DNA of 64,000 nt from Chitinophagaceae bacterium. Lineage in GTDB: Bacteria > Bacteroidota > Bacteroidia > Chitinophagales > Chitinophagaceae. The stretch spans positions 186,001 through 250,000 of the forward strand of contig JAIYAN010000021.1 of assembly GCA_027489035.1 (NCBI GenBank). Reading direction: 5' to 3'. This document shows positions 18,537-27,267 of the stretch, in pieces (position 1 is the stretch's first letter; each line of letters begins with the position of its first letter). Below the pieces are notes generated by a model. That model saw only the letters and a program-made list of their open reading frames with translations. It did not search any database and had not been told where the DNA came from. Position numbers and translations under genes: made by a program.

Positions 18537-19321
18537 TCTTTTAGCATTTGGTTTATAGTTGATTCGTAAGCGGAATTAGAAGTTGTAACGAATTTATTTT
18601 TGTCGTTTATTTTCTTTGATAATTTCTTGCTGCTAGATGAATTGGCGCTTTGTTCATCAGTAAAAATAATTTTAACCGGAGCGGAAATCTCTTGTATATT
18701 TTCACCAATGGGAAACTTATAATTGCTCATCGAATTCCAAGGATAAATGGGCAATAAAGAAGAATACAAATCTGGAACGCTATAAAAAGGATTTTCAAGA
18801 ATGAGCATTTGGATTGGAGTTGAACTGGCAAGAGTAGCTGCAACACCTGCACCGAAATGCTGACCATAAACAACAATTTGCTCAGGCAAAAACTTTTTAT
18901 CTGCCAATCGTTTTACTTGAAATGCCTGTTCATTTATTTTCAATTCAGATGGCTTTCCACTGCTTTTTCCAAAGCCTGGATAATCAGGAATCCACACTTC
19001 GTATCCATTTTTTATAAACACATTTGTTTTGCTTTCAAACATCGACACATTGTCTTTTGCATCATGAAAATAAATGACAACACCTTTAGCTACTGTGTCA
19101 TCTGCTGGCAAAAACTGTATCAAATTAATGGTGTCTTCTTTGTTAACTGGAATATTTACTTCTTTAAAACCATGGTCAAACTTAAACATAAAGTCGGTGC
19201 TTAATTTAGTAGGACGTAAAAGATATTTGTCTTGTAAATAAAAAACAGCAATGCCAACCGAAGCATAAATAAACAACAACAGCTTTATAAAATTGAAAAT
19301 CTTTTTCTTATTAAATGTCAT
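18533..19321 (-). CDS. Membrane-anchored alpha/beta hydrolase
   Basis: A protein of about 262 residues with an N-terminal membrane segment (IKLLLFIYASVGIAVFYLQ). The hydrolase fold includes GVVIYFHDAKDN (oxyanion side) and VWIPDYPGFGKSSG. The expected nucleophile elbow GxSxG is changed to VVYGQHFGAGVA, that is GQHFG with no serine at the centre, so catalysis is doubtful. The family resembles the YqkD/BEM46-like hydrolases. The start is placed at the ATG at 19321 (MTFNKKKIF), though the frame is open to 19357. It overlaps the rhodanese gene upstream by 11 bp, so it belongs to the kup operon. Confidence 0.72.
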   Translation of the reverse strand: MTFNKKKIFNFIKLLLFIYASVGIAVFYLQDKYLLRPTKLSTDFMFKFDHGFKEVNIPVNKEDTINLIQFLPADDTVAKGVVIYFHDAKDNVSMFESKTNVFIKNGYEVWIPDYPGFGKSSGKPSELKINEQAFQVKRLADKKFLPEQIVVYGQHFGAGVAATLASSTPIQMLILENPFYSVPDLYSSLLPIYPWNSMSNYKFPIGENIQEISAPVKIIFTDEQSANSSSSKKLSKKINDKNKFVTTSNSAYESTINQMLKD

Positions 19322-19622
19322 TGTTGTTGATTGATTTTTTCCAAGCGTACATGCCACCTGTTAAATTGATGAGATTTGTAAACCCAAATTTATCTTCAAG
19401 ACGTTGAATGGCAATTTGACTTCTTACCCCTTTTTCGCAGTATAAAACAACGGGGGAATATTTATTAATTATTGAATAATGATTAAGAATTTCTTGAAAT
19501 GGAATTAAAGTTCCACCAATATTAAATGCTTCATGTTCGAATGCTTCACGTACATCAATGAGCATCAAATCAGTACCTTCTTTTAGCGCAGTAAACAATT
19601 CTGTTGCTGAGATGTGTTGCAT
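19311..19622 (-). CDS. Single-domain rhodanese-like protein
   Basis: A 103-residue rhodanese domain starting MQHISATELFTAL. It has LIDVREAFEHEAFNIGG and the active-site loop VVLYCEKGVRSQ, with the catalytic cysteine in the CxxGxR form that fits a six-residue loop. Such proteins carry a persulfide and move sulfane sulfur. The start at 19622 is chosen over the longer frame (to 19664) because the domain begins there and the kup stop codon lies 10 bp upstream. It sits between the potassium transporter gene and the hydrolase gene with close or overlapping junctions. What it has to do with potassium uptake is unknown. Confidence 0.88.
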   Translation of the reverse strand: MQHISATELFTALKEGTDLMLIDVREAFEHEAFNIGGTLIPFQEILNHYSIINKYSPVVLYCEKGVRSQIAIQRLEDKFGFTNLINLTGGMYAWKKSINNNDI

Positions 19623-19632
19623 GTTGAAAATT

Positions 19633-21663
19633 TTACCCTTCCTCCTCTTCATTAAACCAAACACGGTTTAATTTCAACTTACTAACGGGGGCTACTACCA
19701 GCGGGAATTTCTCCACAGCAACATTACTTTGTTCCAAGCCAAAACTTCTTTCTTCACTAACACTTAATTCTTTCAACCAGAAATATAAACGCATAATTAA
19801 ATGTTCGGTAAAAGGAAGCTCGTTATCTTGACTAAGAAATTTCTCCATTACAATAAATTGAAAATCGCCAACCATATTATTTCTTTGTTGACTTTCGTAA
19901 CGGCTAGTAATGTTTACTTCGCGATTGGCCACTAAATCTTCAACTACTTTTTTAAACATTAAATTTAAACGAGGTTGAATTCTAAAACCCAATCTAAATT
20001 CTACACGAATAATATCGTTTGGAATAATATGTTCAACCGTATATTCGCTAGTATATGGATCATCTAACGTATGTACATGTACGAACCAATAAATATCTGC
20101 ACGTTTTGGTTTACCGCGCAAAATACTGTACATGATTTTATGCTCAATTTCATTAGAATTATTGGCACTTGTTAGATAAACCAAGTGGGTTGCATATTTA
20201 GGAACACTGCTGTCGTTACTCAATTCTTCAATTTTTGGAATATACTCTTCAACACGAACAAACTCAACATATCTGGCTTTAATTTTTCTAGCTCTATACC
20301 AGATGTACATTACAGAAAATAATCCACCTGCAATAATTAATGTTACAAATCCGCCGTGTGGAAATTTCTCCAAATTTGCAATTAAAAAGCAAGCTTCAAT
20401 ACTGATGTAAACAAAAAGAAAGAACCAAATCAGTGCAGGACTAACCCTTTTTGAAATCAGGTAGTTTGCAAAGAGAACTGTAGTAGCCAACATACAAAGT
20501 GTAATCGCCAATCCATAAGCCGCTTCCATTGCACCAGAAGATTTGAAATACAATACGACTGCACAGCATCCAACAAAAAGCAATGTGTTAATTCCAGGAA
20601 TAAACAATTGACCTTTTGCTTCTGTAGGATAATTAATTTTCATCTTTGGCCATAAATTCAAACGAATGGCTTCACTGATTAAAGTAAATGAACCACTTAT
20701 TAAAGCTTGACTGGCAATGATTGCAGCAGCAGTTGCGATAATGATTCCCCATAACAAAAACCAATCTGGCATAATTGCATAAAATGGATTTTGCATGTTA
20801 ATCGCATTCGGAAACTTAGATAAAAACCCAGGCAATTTTATTAAATCTTGATTGGCATAAACAGCACCTTTTTGACTCAATAACCAAGCGCCTTGTCCTA
20901 GATAGTTTAAAATCAAACAAACTTTTACAAAAATCCAAGAAATTCGAATATTTCCTCTACCACAATGGCCTAAGTCGCTGTACAATGCTTCAGCTCCCGT
21001 AGTACATAAAAAGATAGCGCCTAATATCCAAAACCCTGAAGGATAAACCGTTAATAATTTTATGGCATAATAAGGATTAAATGCTTTTAATACGGTGAAA
21101 TCAGTAACTACATAAGAGATACCTAGGACCGCCAACATTAAAAACCATAGAGACATAATTGGACCAAACATTTTACCAATTGAATTGGTTCCAAATTGTT
21201 GCATAAAAAACAACAAGCATAAAATGGCTAGTACAATAATGATGATGGTAGATTCTGTAATATCATTCAACACCGGAATATTTCTTAACCCTTCAATTGC
21301 AGATGTAATAGAGATTGGCGGCGTAATCATACCGTCAGCCAAAAGTGCCGCCCCGCCTAACATAGCTGGAAAAACCAGCCATTTTTTTTGTCTTCTTACT
21401 AAAGTATATAATGAAAAAATGCCGCCTTCCCCTTTGTTATCTGCTTGTAAAGTTAAAATCACATACTTCAAAGTAGTTTGCAAAGTAAGCGTCCAAAAAA
21501 TACAGGAAATAGCTCCTAAAATTAATAACTCAGAAATAGGTTTACCATTGATTACAGCGCTAAATACGTAAAGTGGTGATGTACCGATATCACCGTAAAT
21601 GATTCCTAATGCAATGAGTAAGCCAGCTGCGGTTACTTTGTTAATTGAATGATTATTAGCCAC
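19633..21663 (-). CDS. kup: Kup-family potassium uptake protein
   Basis: Kup transporters take up K+ by proton symport. This 676-residue protein has the family's opening (LIALGIIYGDIGTSPLYVFSA), about twelve membrane segments up to about residue 455, and a long cytoplasmic C-terminal region. LLADGMITPPISITSAIEGL and GTTGAEALYSDLGHCG-like segments (here CTTGAEALYSDLGHCGRG) are diagnostic. The start codon is GTG at 21663 (first residues MANNHSINK); no ATG lies near the conserved N-terminus. It is the first gene of an operon with the rhodanese (10-bp gap) and hydrolase genes. Confidence 0.94.
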   Translation of the reverse strand: MANNHSINKVTAAGLLIALGIIYGDIGTSPLYVFSAVINGKPISELLILGAISCIFWTLTLQTTLKYVILTLQADNKGEGGIFSLYTLVRRQKKWLVFPAMLGGAALLADGMITPPISITSAIEGLRNIPVLNDITESTIIIIVLAILCLLFFMQQFGTNSIGKMFGPIMSLWFLMLAVLGISYVVTDFTVLKAFNPYYAIKLLTVYPSGFWILGAIFLCTTGAEALYSDLGHCGRGNIRISWIFVKVCLILNYLGQGAWLLSQKGAVYANQDLIKLPGFLSKFPNAINMQNPFYAIMPDWFLLWGIIIATAAAIIASQALISGSFTLISEAIRLNLWPKMKINYPTEAKGQLFIPGINTLLFVGCCAVVLYFKSSGAMEAAYGLAITLCMLATTVLFANYLISKRVSPALIWFFLFVYISIEACFLIANLEKFPHGGFVTLIIAGGLFSVMYIWYRARKIKARYVEFVRVEEYIPKIEELSNDSSVPKYATHLVYLTSANNSNEIEHKIMYSILRGKPKRADIYWFVHVHTLDDPYTSEYTVEHIIPNDIIRVEFRLGFRIQPRLNLMFKKVVEDLVANREVNITSRYESQQRNNMVGDFQFIVMEKFLSQDNELPFTEHLIMRLYFWLKELSVSEERSFGLEQSNVAVEKFPLVVAPVSKLKLNRVWFNEEEEG

Positions 21664-21785
21664 GAAAGTGAATTTTCAACAACTTATTGAAGTAAAATAA
21701 ATTGGTACACAAATGTAGAAGTAATTGCAATAAAATAATGAAAACGAATTATTTTATTTTAAATAAAGATTGTCTCAACTTCCAA

Positions 21786-21986
21786 TTAATCACCATTTTC
21801 TAATGTAAAAATCTCATTAACCGTAGTTTTAAAGACTTCAGAAATCTTAATGGCTAATAGCGTAGACGGAACATATTTTTCAGATTCAATTGAATTGATG
21901 GTTTGTCGAGACACCCCAACTTTATCCGCTAAATCTTGCTGCGTAATGTTCAACTTCGCCCTTTCCACTTTTAACGTGTTCTTCAT
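21786..21986 (-). CDS. Small XRE-family transcriptional regulator
   Basis: A 66-residue protein that is essentially one Cro/C1 helix-turn-helix: LNITQQDLADKVGVSRQTINSIESEKYVPSTLLAIKI is the complete HTH core (residues about 11-48). A short C-terminal arm (FKTTVNEIFTLENGD) ends it. Proteins of this type are compact dimeric repressors. Its start overlaps the stop of the upstream membrane protein gene by 4 bp. The pair is a common layout in which the regulator controls the expression of its membrane partner. A perfect -7 element lies before the first gene. Confidence 0.9.
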   Translation of the reverse strand: MKNTLKVERAKLNITQQDLADKVGVSRQTINSIESEKYVPSTLLAIKISEVFKTTVNEIFTLENGD

Positions 21987-22399
21987 TTGTTGCTAAATTT
22001 TTGGCTGTAGTAATTTAATAGATAACCAAACAGCATGGCTATTACCACTTGCTGTCCGGTCAAATTCTGAATTGGATCCTTAAAAATCAAGTCAACAAAA
22101 GGCGTTAAAATAACATATAACACCGCCCAAATAAATGTTTGAGACATTGCTTTTGATCTCATTTGGGCAATCATTTCATCTTCTACTTTTTCCTTTGCTA
22201 AAGCCACAAATAGTAATCCTAGAATAAAGCCATTCAAGGTGAATACTTTAAAAAATGCTTTATGAGTGGGCATCATTTCAATATGCATTAACTTAATTGA
22301 CAATCCAGTTATCAAAGCGATTAAGATTATTCCAATCCCCATTTTTTTAAAATGCTTGTGTATTCGTGTGCCTTTGTAGTTGTTTGTTTTGTTTTCCAT
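21983..22399 (-). CDS. Small membrane protein paired with XRE regulator
   Basis: I do not recognise the family. The 138-residue protein has a basic N-terminus (NNYKGTRIHKHFKKMG). Four hydrophobic segments follow: about 21-37, 50-66, 86-105 and 115-130. This gives a compact four-helix membrane protein. The gene is first in a two-gene operon with the XRE regulator (4-bp overlap). Similar membrane protein/regulator pairs are widespread in Bacteroidota and Firmicutes and often respond to membrane stress or growth phase. I have no direct evidence for that here. Confidence 0.7.
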   Translation of the reverse strand: MENKTNNYKGTRIHKHFKKMGIGIILIALITGLSIKLMHIEMMPTHKAFFKVFTLNGFILGLLFVALAKEKVEDEMIAQMRSKAMSQTFIWAVLYVILTPFVDLIFKDPIQNLTGQQVVIAMLFGYLLNYYSQKFSNK

Positions 22400-22425
22400 T
22401 TTGTCAAGTTTGTTTTTCTATATGT

Positions 22426-22433
22426 CAAATATA
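22426..22433 (-). promoter_or_regulatory. Bacteroidota -7 element before the membrane protein/XRE operon
   Basis: On the minus strand TATATTTG matches the Bacteroidota housekeeping -7 consensus TAnnTTTG at every fixed position. It lies 27 bp before the ATG at 22399. No clear -33 TTTG is visible about 20 bp upstream of it. Between it and the start codon TTGACA occurs twice (within ATTTGACATA and ACTTGACAAA), which may be chance or an operator. Confidence 0.45.
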
Positions 22434-22469
22434 CTTTACATTTTTGATTAAATATAATCTTGGAAAAAA

Positions 22470-22500
22470 AATAAAAAACCCCTTCCGAAAGAAAGGGGCT
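22470..22500 (-). terminator. Terminator at the end of the dcw cluster
   Basis: On the minus strand an AAGCCCCTTTC...GAAGGGGTT hairpin (core CCCCTT 22479-22484 with AAGGGG 22493-22498) is followed by a T-rich tract. It lies about 45 bp beyond the ftsZ stop codon and would end the long division-gene transcript. Confidence 0.85.
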
Positions 22501-22546
22501 TAACACAAACAAACATCACAAACAGAGTTTAATATATTTCAAGCGA

Positions 22547-24529
22547 TTAATCAGGTTTTTTACCATCTAAGAAAGAATTGATGGTATTGAGTTCTATTTG
22601 ATTTTCGCTATTATTTTTTACAGTATAATGGCTATAAAACGTTTCTACATCGGCAATTTGAACTTGCTTTTCCATATTGCGTCTTAGATAAGCAGGCACG
22701 GTATCGTATTCGCTATTTGGATCAGCACTTCCAACATTAAAAGACAAGTTGCGCAATTTTGCCAAACGCTCATTTGCCCTACGTCTAAGATCTTCTGTCT
22801 CATCAGGTAATGCTGCCGTTTCGTTAGATACTTCATTAACAGAAACCATAGTTGCAATTGGTGCAACATTTTTTACCTCTGCAGTTTGTTTTTCGAAAAC
22901 TGTGAAATCAATAGTCTCGTTTTCAATTGAAGCTTCTAAATTTATTGGGCTTTTAACTTCTTCAATTTGAGTAACGGTTATCGTATTTTGAACGTTTTGC
23001 TTTTCTTCTTCAACTGCATAAATTTGAGTTGGCTTTGCTAAATAACCTCCAGAAATAGGCGTTGATTCCTGCACTGTAGGGGTTTCTAAAGGTGTAGAAC
23101 TTTGAGTTGGTTCTACATTAGTTTCTGCTTTTGGCATTTCATTGTTAACTACCGGTTCATCAAATTCAAATTCAATAATTGGAAGTTGATCCACTGCAGA
23201 AGATATTTCAAAAAATACAGGAGCCTCATTAGTTGGTTTTTCTTCAGTTTGTACCGTTATCACTTCAGAAGATGTTGTATTTTTTTCAGTTAATGTAAAT
23301 TGAATAACGGGGTTTTGTTCAGTGGCTTCAACTTTAGTTTCAACACTGGCTTCAATTTTGTTTTCCACTTGTTCAACTGATTCTGTTTTCAATTCTAATT
23401 CAACTGGCAACAAGATTTTTTCTTCAACTTGATTCTCAATTACCTTTTCAATTTCTTTGGTTAATGGAATAGAAACAATTGGTTGAGCTTGCGTTTCAAG
23501 TTGCAAAACAACGCGATCGTCTTCTGCTTTTTTAGCATTAGAATCTGTTGTTGAAAATGGATCATTACGATCAAAACCAGTTGCTATCAATGTGATGCTA
23601 ATTTCACTTCCAAGGGTATTATCAAAACCCAATCCCAAAATGACATCAGTTTCATCACCAGCTTGAGAAATGATATAATTTTGAATAATTTCTATTTCAT
23701 CCATAGTATGTTCATGATCCCCTTCGGCACTGTTGATGTTAATCAAAATCCATTTTGCACCTTTAATGTCATTGTCATTTAACAATGGTGAAGTAAGCGC
23801 GCTTTCAATAGCAATTTGAGCTCTATTTTCACCTGCAGCTGACGCACTTCCAAGAATGGCAACACCACCATCTTTCATAACGGTACATACATCGGCAAAA
23901 TCCACATTAATTTGACCTGTGCTATTGATTACATCTGTGATACATTTTGCTGCGGTAGCTAAAACATTATCTGCACGACCAAATGCTTCTTTCATTTTTA
24001 AATTGCCAAATTGATGACGAAGCTTATCGTTGCTGATGATCAACAAAGTATCCACGCTTTGTTTTAGTAAGTCAATGCCTTCTTGAGCCTGAGCAATTCT
24101 CTTTTTACCTTCATATGCAAAAGGCGTAGTAACAATTCCTACGGTAAGAATACCCAAGTCTTTACAAATCTGCGCAATGATAGGTGCACCACCAGTTCCA
24201 GTACCACCGCCCATTCCAGCAGTTATAAATGCCATTTTGGTATTCACTTCCAATATGCGTTTTATTTCTTCTAAACTTTCTTCTGTAGCTTGTCGACCAA
24301 TATTTGGATTTGCACCAGCGCCCAAACCTTGCGTTAAATGTGGGCCTAATTGAATTTTGTTGGGTACATTACTAAGCGCAATAGCCTGTGCATCTGTATT
24401 GCAAATAATAAAATTTACACCTTCTATATTTTGTGAAAACATGTGGTTTACCGCATTGCTGCCTCCGCCACCTACACCAATTACTTTAATAATTGATGAT
24501 TGTTCTTTTGGTAAATCAAATTGTATCAT
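22547..24529 (-). CDS. ftsZ: Cell division GTPase FtsZ
   Basis: FtsZ polymerises into the Z ring that organises septation. The GTPase core spans about residues 1-320, with GVGGGGSNAVNHM, the tubulin signature GGGTGTGGAP (107-116), and the T7 loop NVDFAD (208-213) needed for hydrolysis. It is followed by a very long acidic, Glu/Val/Thr-rich linker (about 325-600) that is presumably disordered. A conserved C-terminal block follows (PAYLRRNMEKQVQIADVETFYSHY, ending NTINSFLDGKKPD). At 660 residues it is nearly twice E. coli FtsZ; long linkers are usual in Bacteroidota. It is the last gene of the dcw cluster and is followed by a terminator. Confidence 0.97.
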   Translation of the reverse strand: MIQFDLPKEQSSIIKVIGVGGGGSNAVNHMFSQNIEGVNFIICNTDAQAIALSNVPNKIQLGPHLTQGLGAGANPNIGRQATEESLEEIKRILEVNTKMAFITAGMGGGTGTGGAPIIAQICKDLGILTVGIVTTPFAYEGKKRIAQAQEGIDLLKQSVDTLLIISNDKLRHQFGNLKMKEAFGRADNVLATAAKCITDVINSTGQINVDFADVCTVMKDGGVAILGSASAAGENRAQIAIESALTSPLLNDNDIKGAKWILININSAEGDHEHTMDEIEIIQNYIISQAGDETDVILGLGFDNTLGSEISITLIATGFDRNDPFSTTDSNAKKAEDDRVVLQLETQAQPIVSIPLTKEIEKVIENQVEEKILLPVELELKTESVEQVENKIEASVETKVEATEQNPVIQFTLTEKNTTSSEVITVQTEEKPTNEAPVFFEISSAVDQLPIIEFEFDEPVVNNEMPKAETNVEPTQSSTPLETPTVQESTPISGGYLAKPTQIYAVEEEKQNVQNTITVTQIEEVKSPINLEASIENETIDFTVFEKQTAEVKNVAPIATMVSVNEVSNETAALPDETEDLRRRANERLAKLRNLSFNVGSADPNSEYDTVPAYLRRNMEKQVQIADVETFYSHYTVKNNSENQIELNTINSFLDGKKPD

Positions 24530-24571
24530 ATTGGAACTTTTTTGGGTTAGTTAGTTATAATGGATCTTTTT

Positions 24572-25990
24572 TTACTGATTCTTAAATTCTTCAAAGTTTT
24601 TATCATCTTCTTCTTGAAACAAATTTATGATATCCGTTTTTATTGAATCTAAAAATCCTTTTAGCGTTTTCTTCCTTTCAGGTGTTATGGTAACAGGCTC
24701 TTCAGTTTTAGCAACAGGAGTTTCCATTACAGGCTCTTCAATTTCAATTTGAACATCTGCTTTATGTGCTACTTTTTTCCATGTTTTCTCTGGTACTTCT
24801 TCTTCAACAGTAGATTTGTATTTGTTTTCGTAGTCATTGTACCCTTTTAATATCAAACCGATACAAGTACTGTACATTGGTTTTTCCAACTCTTCTAAAT
24901 GATCTCCTGATAAATGTTCATTAGGATATCCAATGCGTGCATTCAATCCCGTAAGGAACTCTGTTAATTGCAATAAATGCTTTAATTGAGAGCCACCACC
25001 AGTTAAAATGATGCCGCCATTTAAAGAACGACTGTCTAATCCAACTTGTTTTAAATGATAAGTAACAAAATCCATGATTTCACTCATGCGCGCTTGAATA
25101 ATATTAGCTAAGTTTTTAACTGCAATTTCTTTTGGCGCCATTCCACGTAAACCAGGAATAGTAATGAATGTGTTTGCTTTTGTTTGATCGCTCAATGCAC
25201 TACCAAATTGCACTTTCATTGCTTCTGCTTGAGTTCTTAAAACACCCAATCCTAATTTTATATCGTTGGTAATGTTTTCACCACCAAATGGTATAACTGC
25301 GGTATATTTTAAAACACCTTCAGAAAATACAGCCAAATCTGTTGTTCCACCACCTATATCTACGATAGCTACACCCGCTTCTAAATCTTGCTCACTCATT
25401 ACTGCTGCTGCAGATGCTAAAGGTTGTAATACAAGATCCTTCGTTTTTAATCCTGATTTTTCTACACTACGATTAATGTTTCTAATTGCATTTTTATCGC
25501 CTGTAATGATGTGAAAATTCGCACCTACTTTTACGCCGCTATATCCAATTGGATTTGGAATATTAGGATGATTATCCACTGTAAATTGTTGCGGAATAAC
25601 ATCTATAATTTGATCACCTAATGGAATATATGTACGATATTGATCTGCTACCAATCTGTCAATTTCTTCTTGACTGATTTCATCTTCAATATTTTGACGA
25701 ACGATATCGCCTCTTGTTTGTAAACTTTTAATGTGGTGACCAGCAATACCTACATAAACTTCATGTATATCAAGCTCTGGATTACTTTCCATACATCTTT
25801 CTAATGCAGTTTGAATAGCCTTGATGGTTTGGTCAATATTCAAAACCATTCCATGTTGTACGCCATTACTATTGGCGCGTCCGAAACCTAAGATTTCGAG
25901 TTTTCCAAATTCATTTTTTCTACCAGCAATGGCAGCGATTTTAGTAGTTCCTATATCTAGGCCTACAATAATGGGTTGTTTGTGTTGCAT
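24572..25990 (-). CDS. ftsA: Cell division protein FtsA
   Basis: FtsA is the actin-like ATPase that tethers FtsZ to the membrane. Phosphate-binding motifs are visible: IVGLDIGTTKIAAI near the N-terminus, AIVDIGGGTTDLAVF in the middle, and GGIILTGGGSQLKHL. The family's 1C domain insertion is present (about residues 85-165). The C-terminus ends in an amphipathic stretch (KTLKGFLDSIKTDIINLFQEE), the probable membrane-targeting helix, followed by a short acidic tail. Between the core and this helix is a Glu/Pro-rich linker (about 395-440). At 472 residues it is slightly longer than E. coli FtsA. It lies between ftsQ and ftsZ as usual. Confidence 0.97.
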   Translation of the reverse strand: MQHKQPIIVGLDIGTTKIAAIAGRKNEFGKLEILGFGRANSNGVQHGMVLNIDQTIKAIQTALERCMESNPELDIHEVYVGIAGHHIKSLQTRGDIVRQNIEDEISQEEIDRLVADQYRTYIPLGDQIIDVIPQQFTVDNHPNIPNPIGYSGVKVGANFHIITGDKNAIRNINRSVEKSGLKTKDLVLQPLASAAAVMSEQDLEAGVAIVDIGGGTTDLAVFSEGVLKYTAVIPFGGENITNDIKLGLGVLRTQAEAMKVQFGSALSDQTKANTFITIPGLRGMAPKEIAVKNLANIIQARMSEIMDFVTYHLKQVGLDSRSLNGGIILTGGGSQLKHLLQLTEFLTGLNARIGYPNEHLSGDHLEELEKPMYSTCIGLILKGYNDYENKYKSTVEEEVPEKTWKKVAHKADVQIEIEEPVMETPVAKTEEPVTITPERKKTLKGFLDSIKTDIINLFQEEDDKNFEEFKNQ

Positions 25991-26044
25991 AATTGTTTGT
26001 GTGTTTGTTTTTATTTTTAATGTGATTGTTTTTATTGTTAATTT

Positions 26045-27259
26045 TTAGTAATCGTTATTTATTGTTGAATTAACTTTTGGTTTTTCTACTTTAGTTTTAT
26101 TAGTCTTGCTCACATTACTTTTTCCAGCTGTTTTCTTTTCAACTTTTTTTTCAACTTTTGGTGTTGGCTTTACTGCTTTAGTTGTTTCCTTAGCAATAAT
26201 TGGCGCTTTATTACTCTCTACTTTTTTAGGCGTGTTTGCGTTTGAATTTACAATTGTCTTTGTAGTAGAAACTGAAGTTTCAACAACCATTGCATTCGGT
26301 TCTTCTGGCTCATCGTCCCTAGCAATTGAGTTTAAAATCATAGACTCATTAACCGTATTTTTTGCATTGTCTTGCTGCATGGCAAATGAAGTATCGCTCG
26401 ACATTTTTGCAGAATATTCAGCGAATGCTTTAATCATTTTCATAGTCTTCAATGAATCTGCTATTTGCTCTTCTAATCCAAGTATTGAGGCTACAATTTG
26501 ATTTTCAAACTCGAGATTTACTTTACTATATTTTTTCCATCCTTTTACTGAAATCACATTTTTATAAAACAATTTTAGTTTGTTGAATTTCTTGTCAATA
26601 TTGGTAGCATCGCCGAATAAAATAACTTGATCTCCCAATTTTGGAATCAACTCGAATTTATTTGAAGCTGTTATATCAACTTGGTCTATCATTGCCATTA
26701 AAAATGGATCATTTTGAATATACAAACTCATGGCTTTAATATTATTCAATAAGGCACTATCTGATTTTGAAAGTACGCTTAATGCCGATGGAAAATTTGT
26801 AAACACAGGCAATCGTGCTGAATGCGTTTTGCTTAATGGCAACATGTTTAAGCTATGGTCTATATAAAATGAAGTTCCTTGATTTGAAAAAACTCTTGCT
26901 ACTGGATTTTTCTCTTCCACCTTAACCATTAAAATATCATTCTTATCAAAATATAAAGTTGCTTTGCTTATCCAAACATCTTTTTTGATTTGATTTTCCA
27001 TCTCTAGCAAATTCAATTTATCTATAGCTTGTCCTTTAATGTTTTTACCCGCAACTTTTTCTAAAATTTCTAGAATTTCTGATTTCCCAATAAAGAAATT
27101 ATTGTTTATACCAATGATTTCAATTTCATAGCCTTTACATACGCTATTGTCTTTTTTATGAATTCCACTAACCAATAATGTCAAACTACCTAACCCCAAG
27201 CAAATCCACAAAAATGTAATCAGGATTTTTTTTATGTTTAATTCTTTAATTGCTTTCAT
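26045..27259 (-). CDS. ftsQ: Cell division protein FtsQ with long basic C-terminal tail
   Basis: FtsQ is a single-pass inner-membrane divisome protein that links early and late division proteins. Residues 10-30 form the membrane anchor (KILITFLWICLGLGSLTLLV). A POTRA-like region follows (about 45-120, with VWISKATLYF and VKVEEKNPVARVF), then the beta domain to about 275. Residues about 325-404 form an unusual periplasmic tail rich in Lys, Thr, Val and Pro (KPTPKVEKKVEKKT and similar), probably disordered and strongly basic. The identification rests on position between murC and ftsA and on this layout, because FtsQ sequences diverge strongly. Confidence 0.9.
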   Translation of the reverse strand: MKAIKELNIKKILITFLWICLGLGSLTLLVSGIHKKDNSVCKGYEIEIIGINNNFFIGKSEILEILEKVAGKNIKGQAIDKLNLLEMENQIKKDVWISKATLYFDKNDILMVKVEEKNPVARVFSNQGTSFYIDHSLNMLPLSKTHSARLPVFTNFPSALSVLSKSDSALLNNIKAMSLYIQNDPFLMAMIDQVDITASNKFELIPKLGDQVILFGDATNIDKKFNKLKLFYKNVISVKGWKKYSKVNLEFENQIVASILGLEEQIADSLKTMKMIKAFAEYSAKMSSDTSFAMQQDNAKNTVNESMILNSIARDDEPEEPNAMVVETSVSTTKTIVNSNANTPKKVESNKAPIIAKETTKAVKPTPKVEKKVEKKTAGKSNVSKTNKTKVEKPKVNSTINNDY

Positions 27260-27267
27260 TTTGACTA

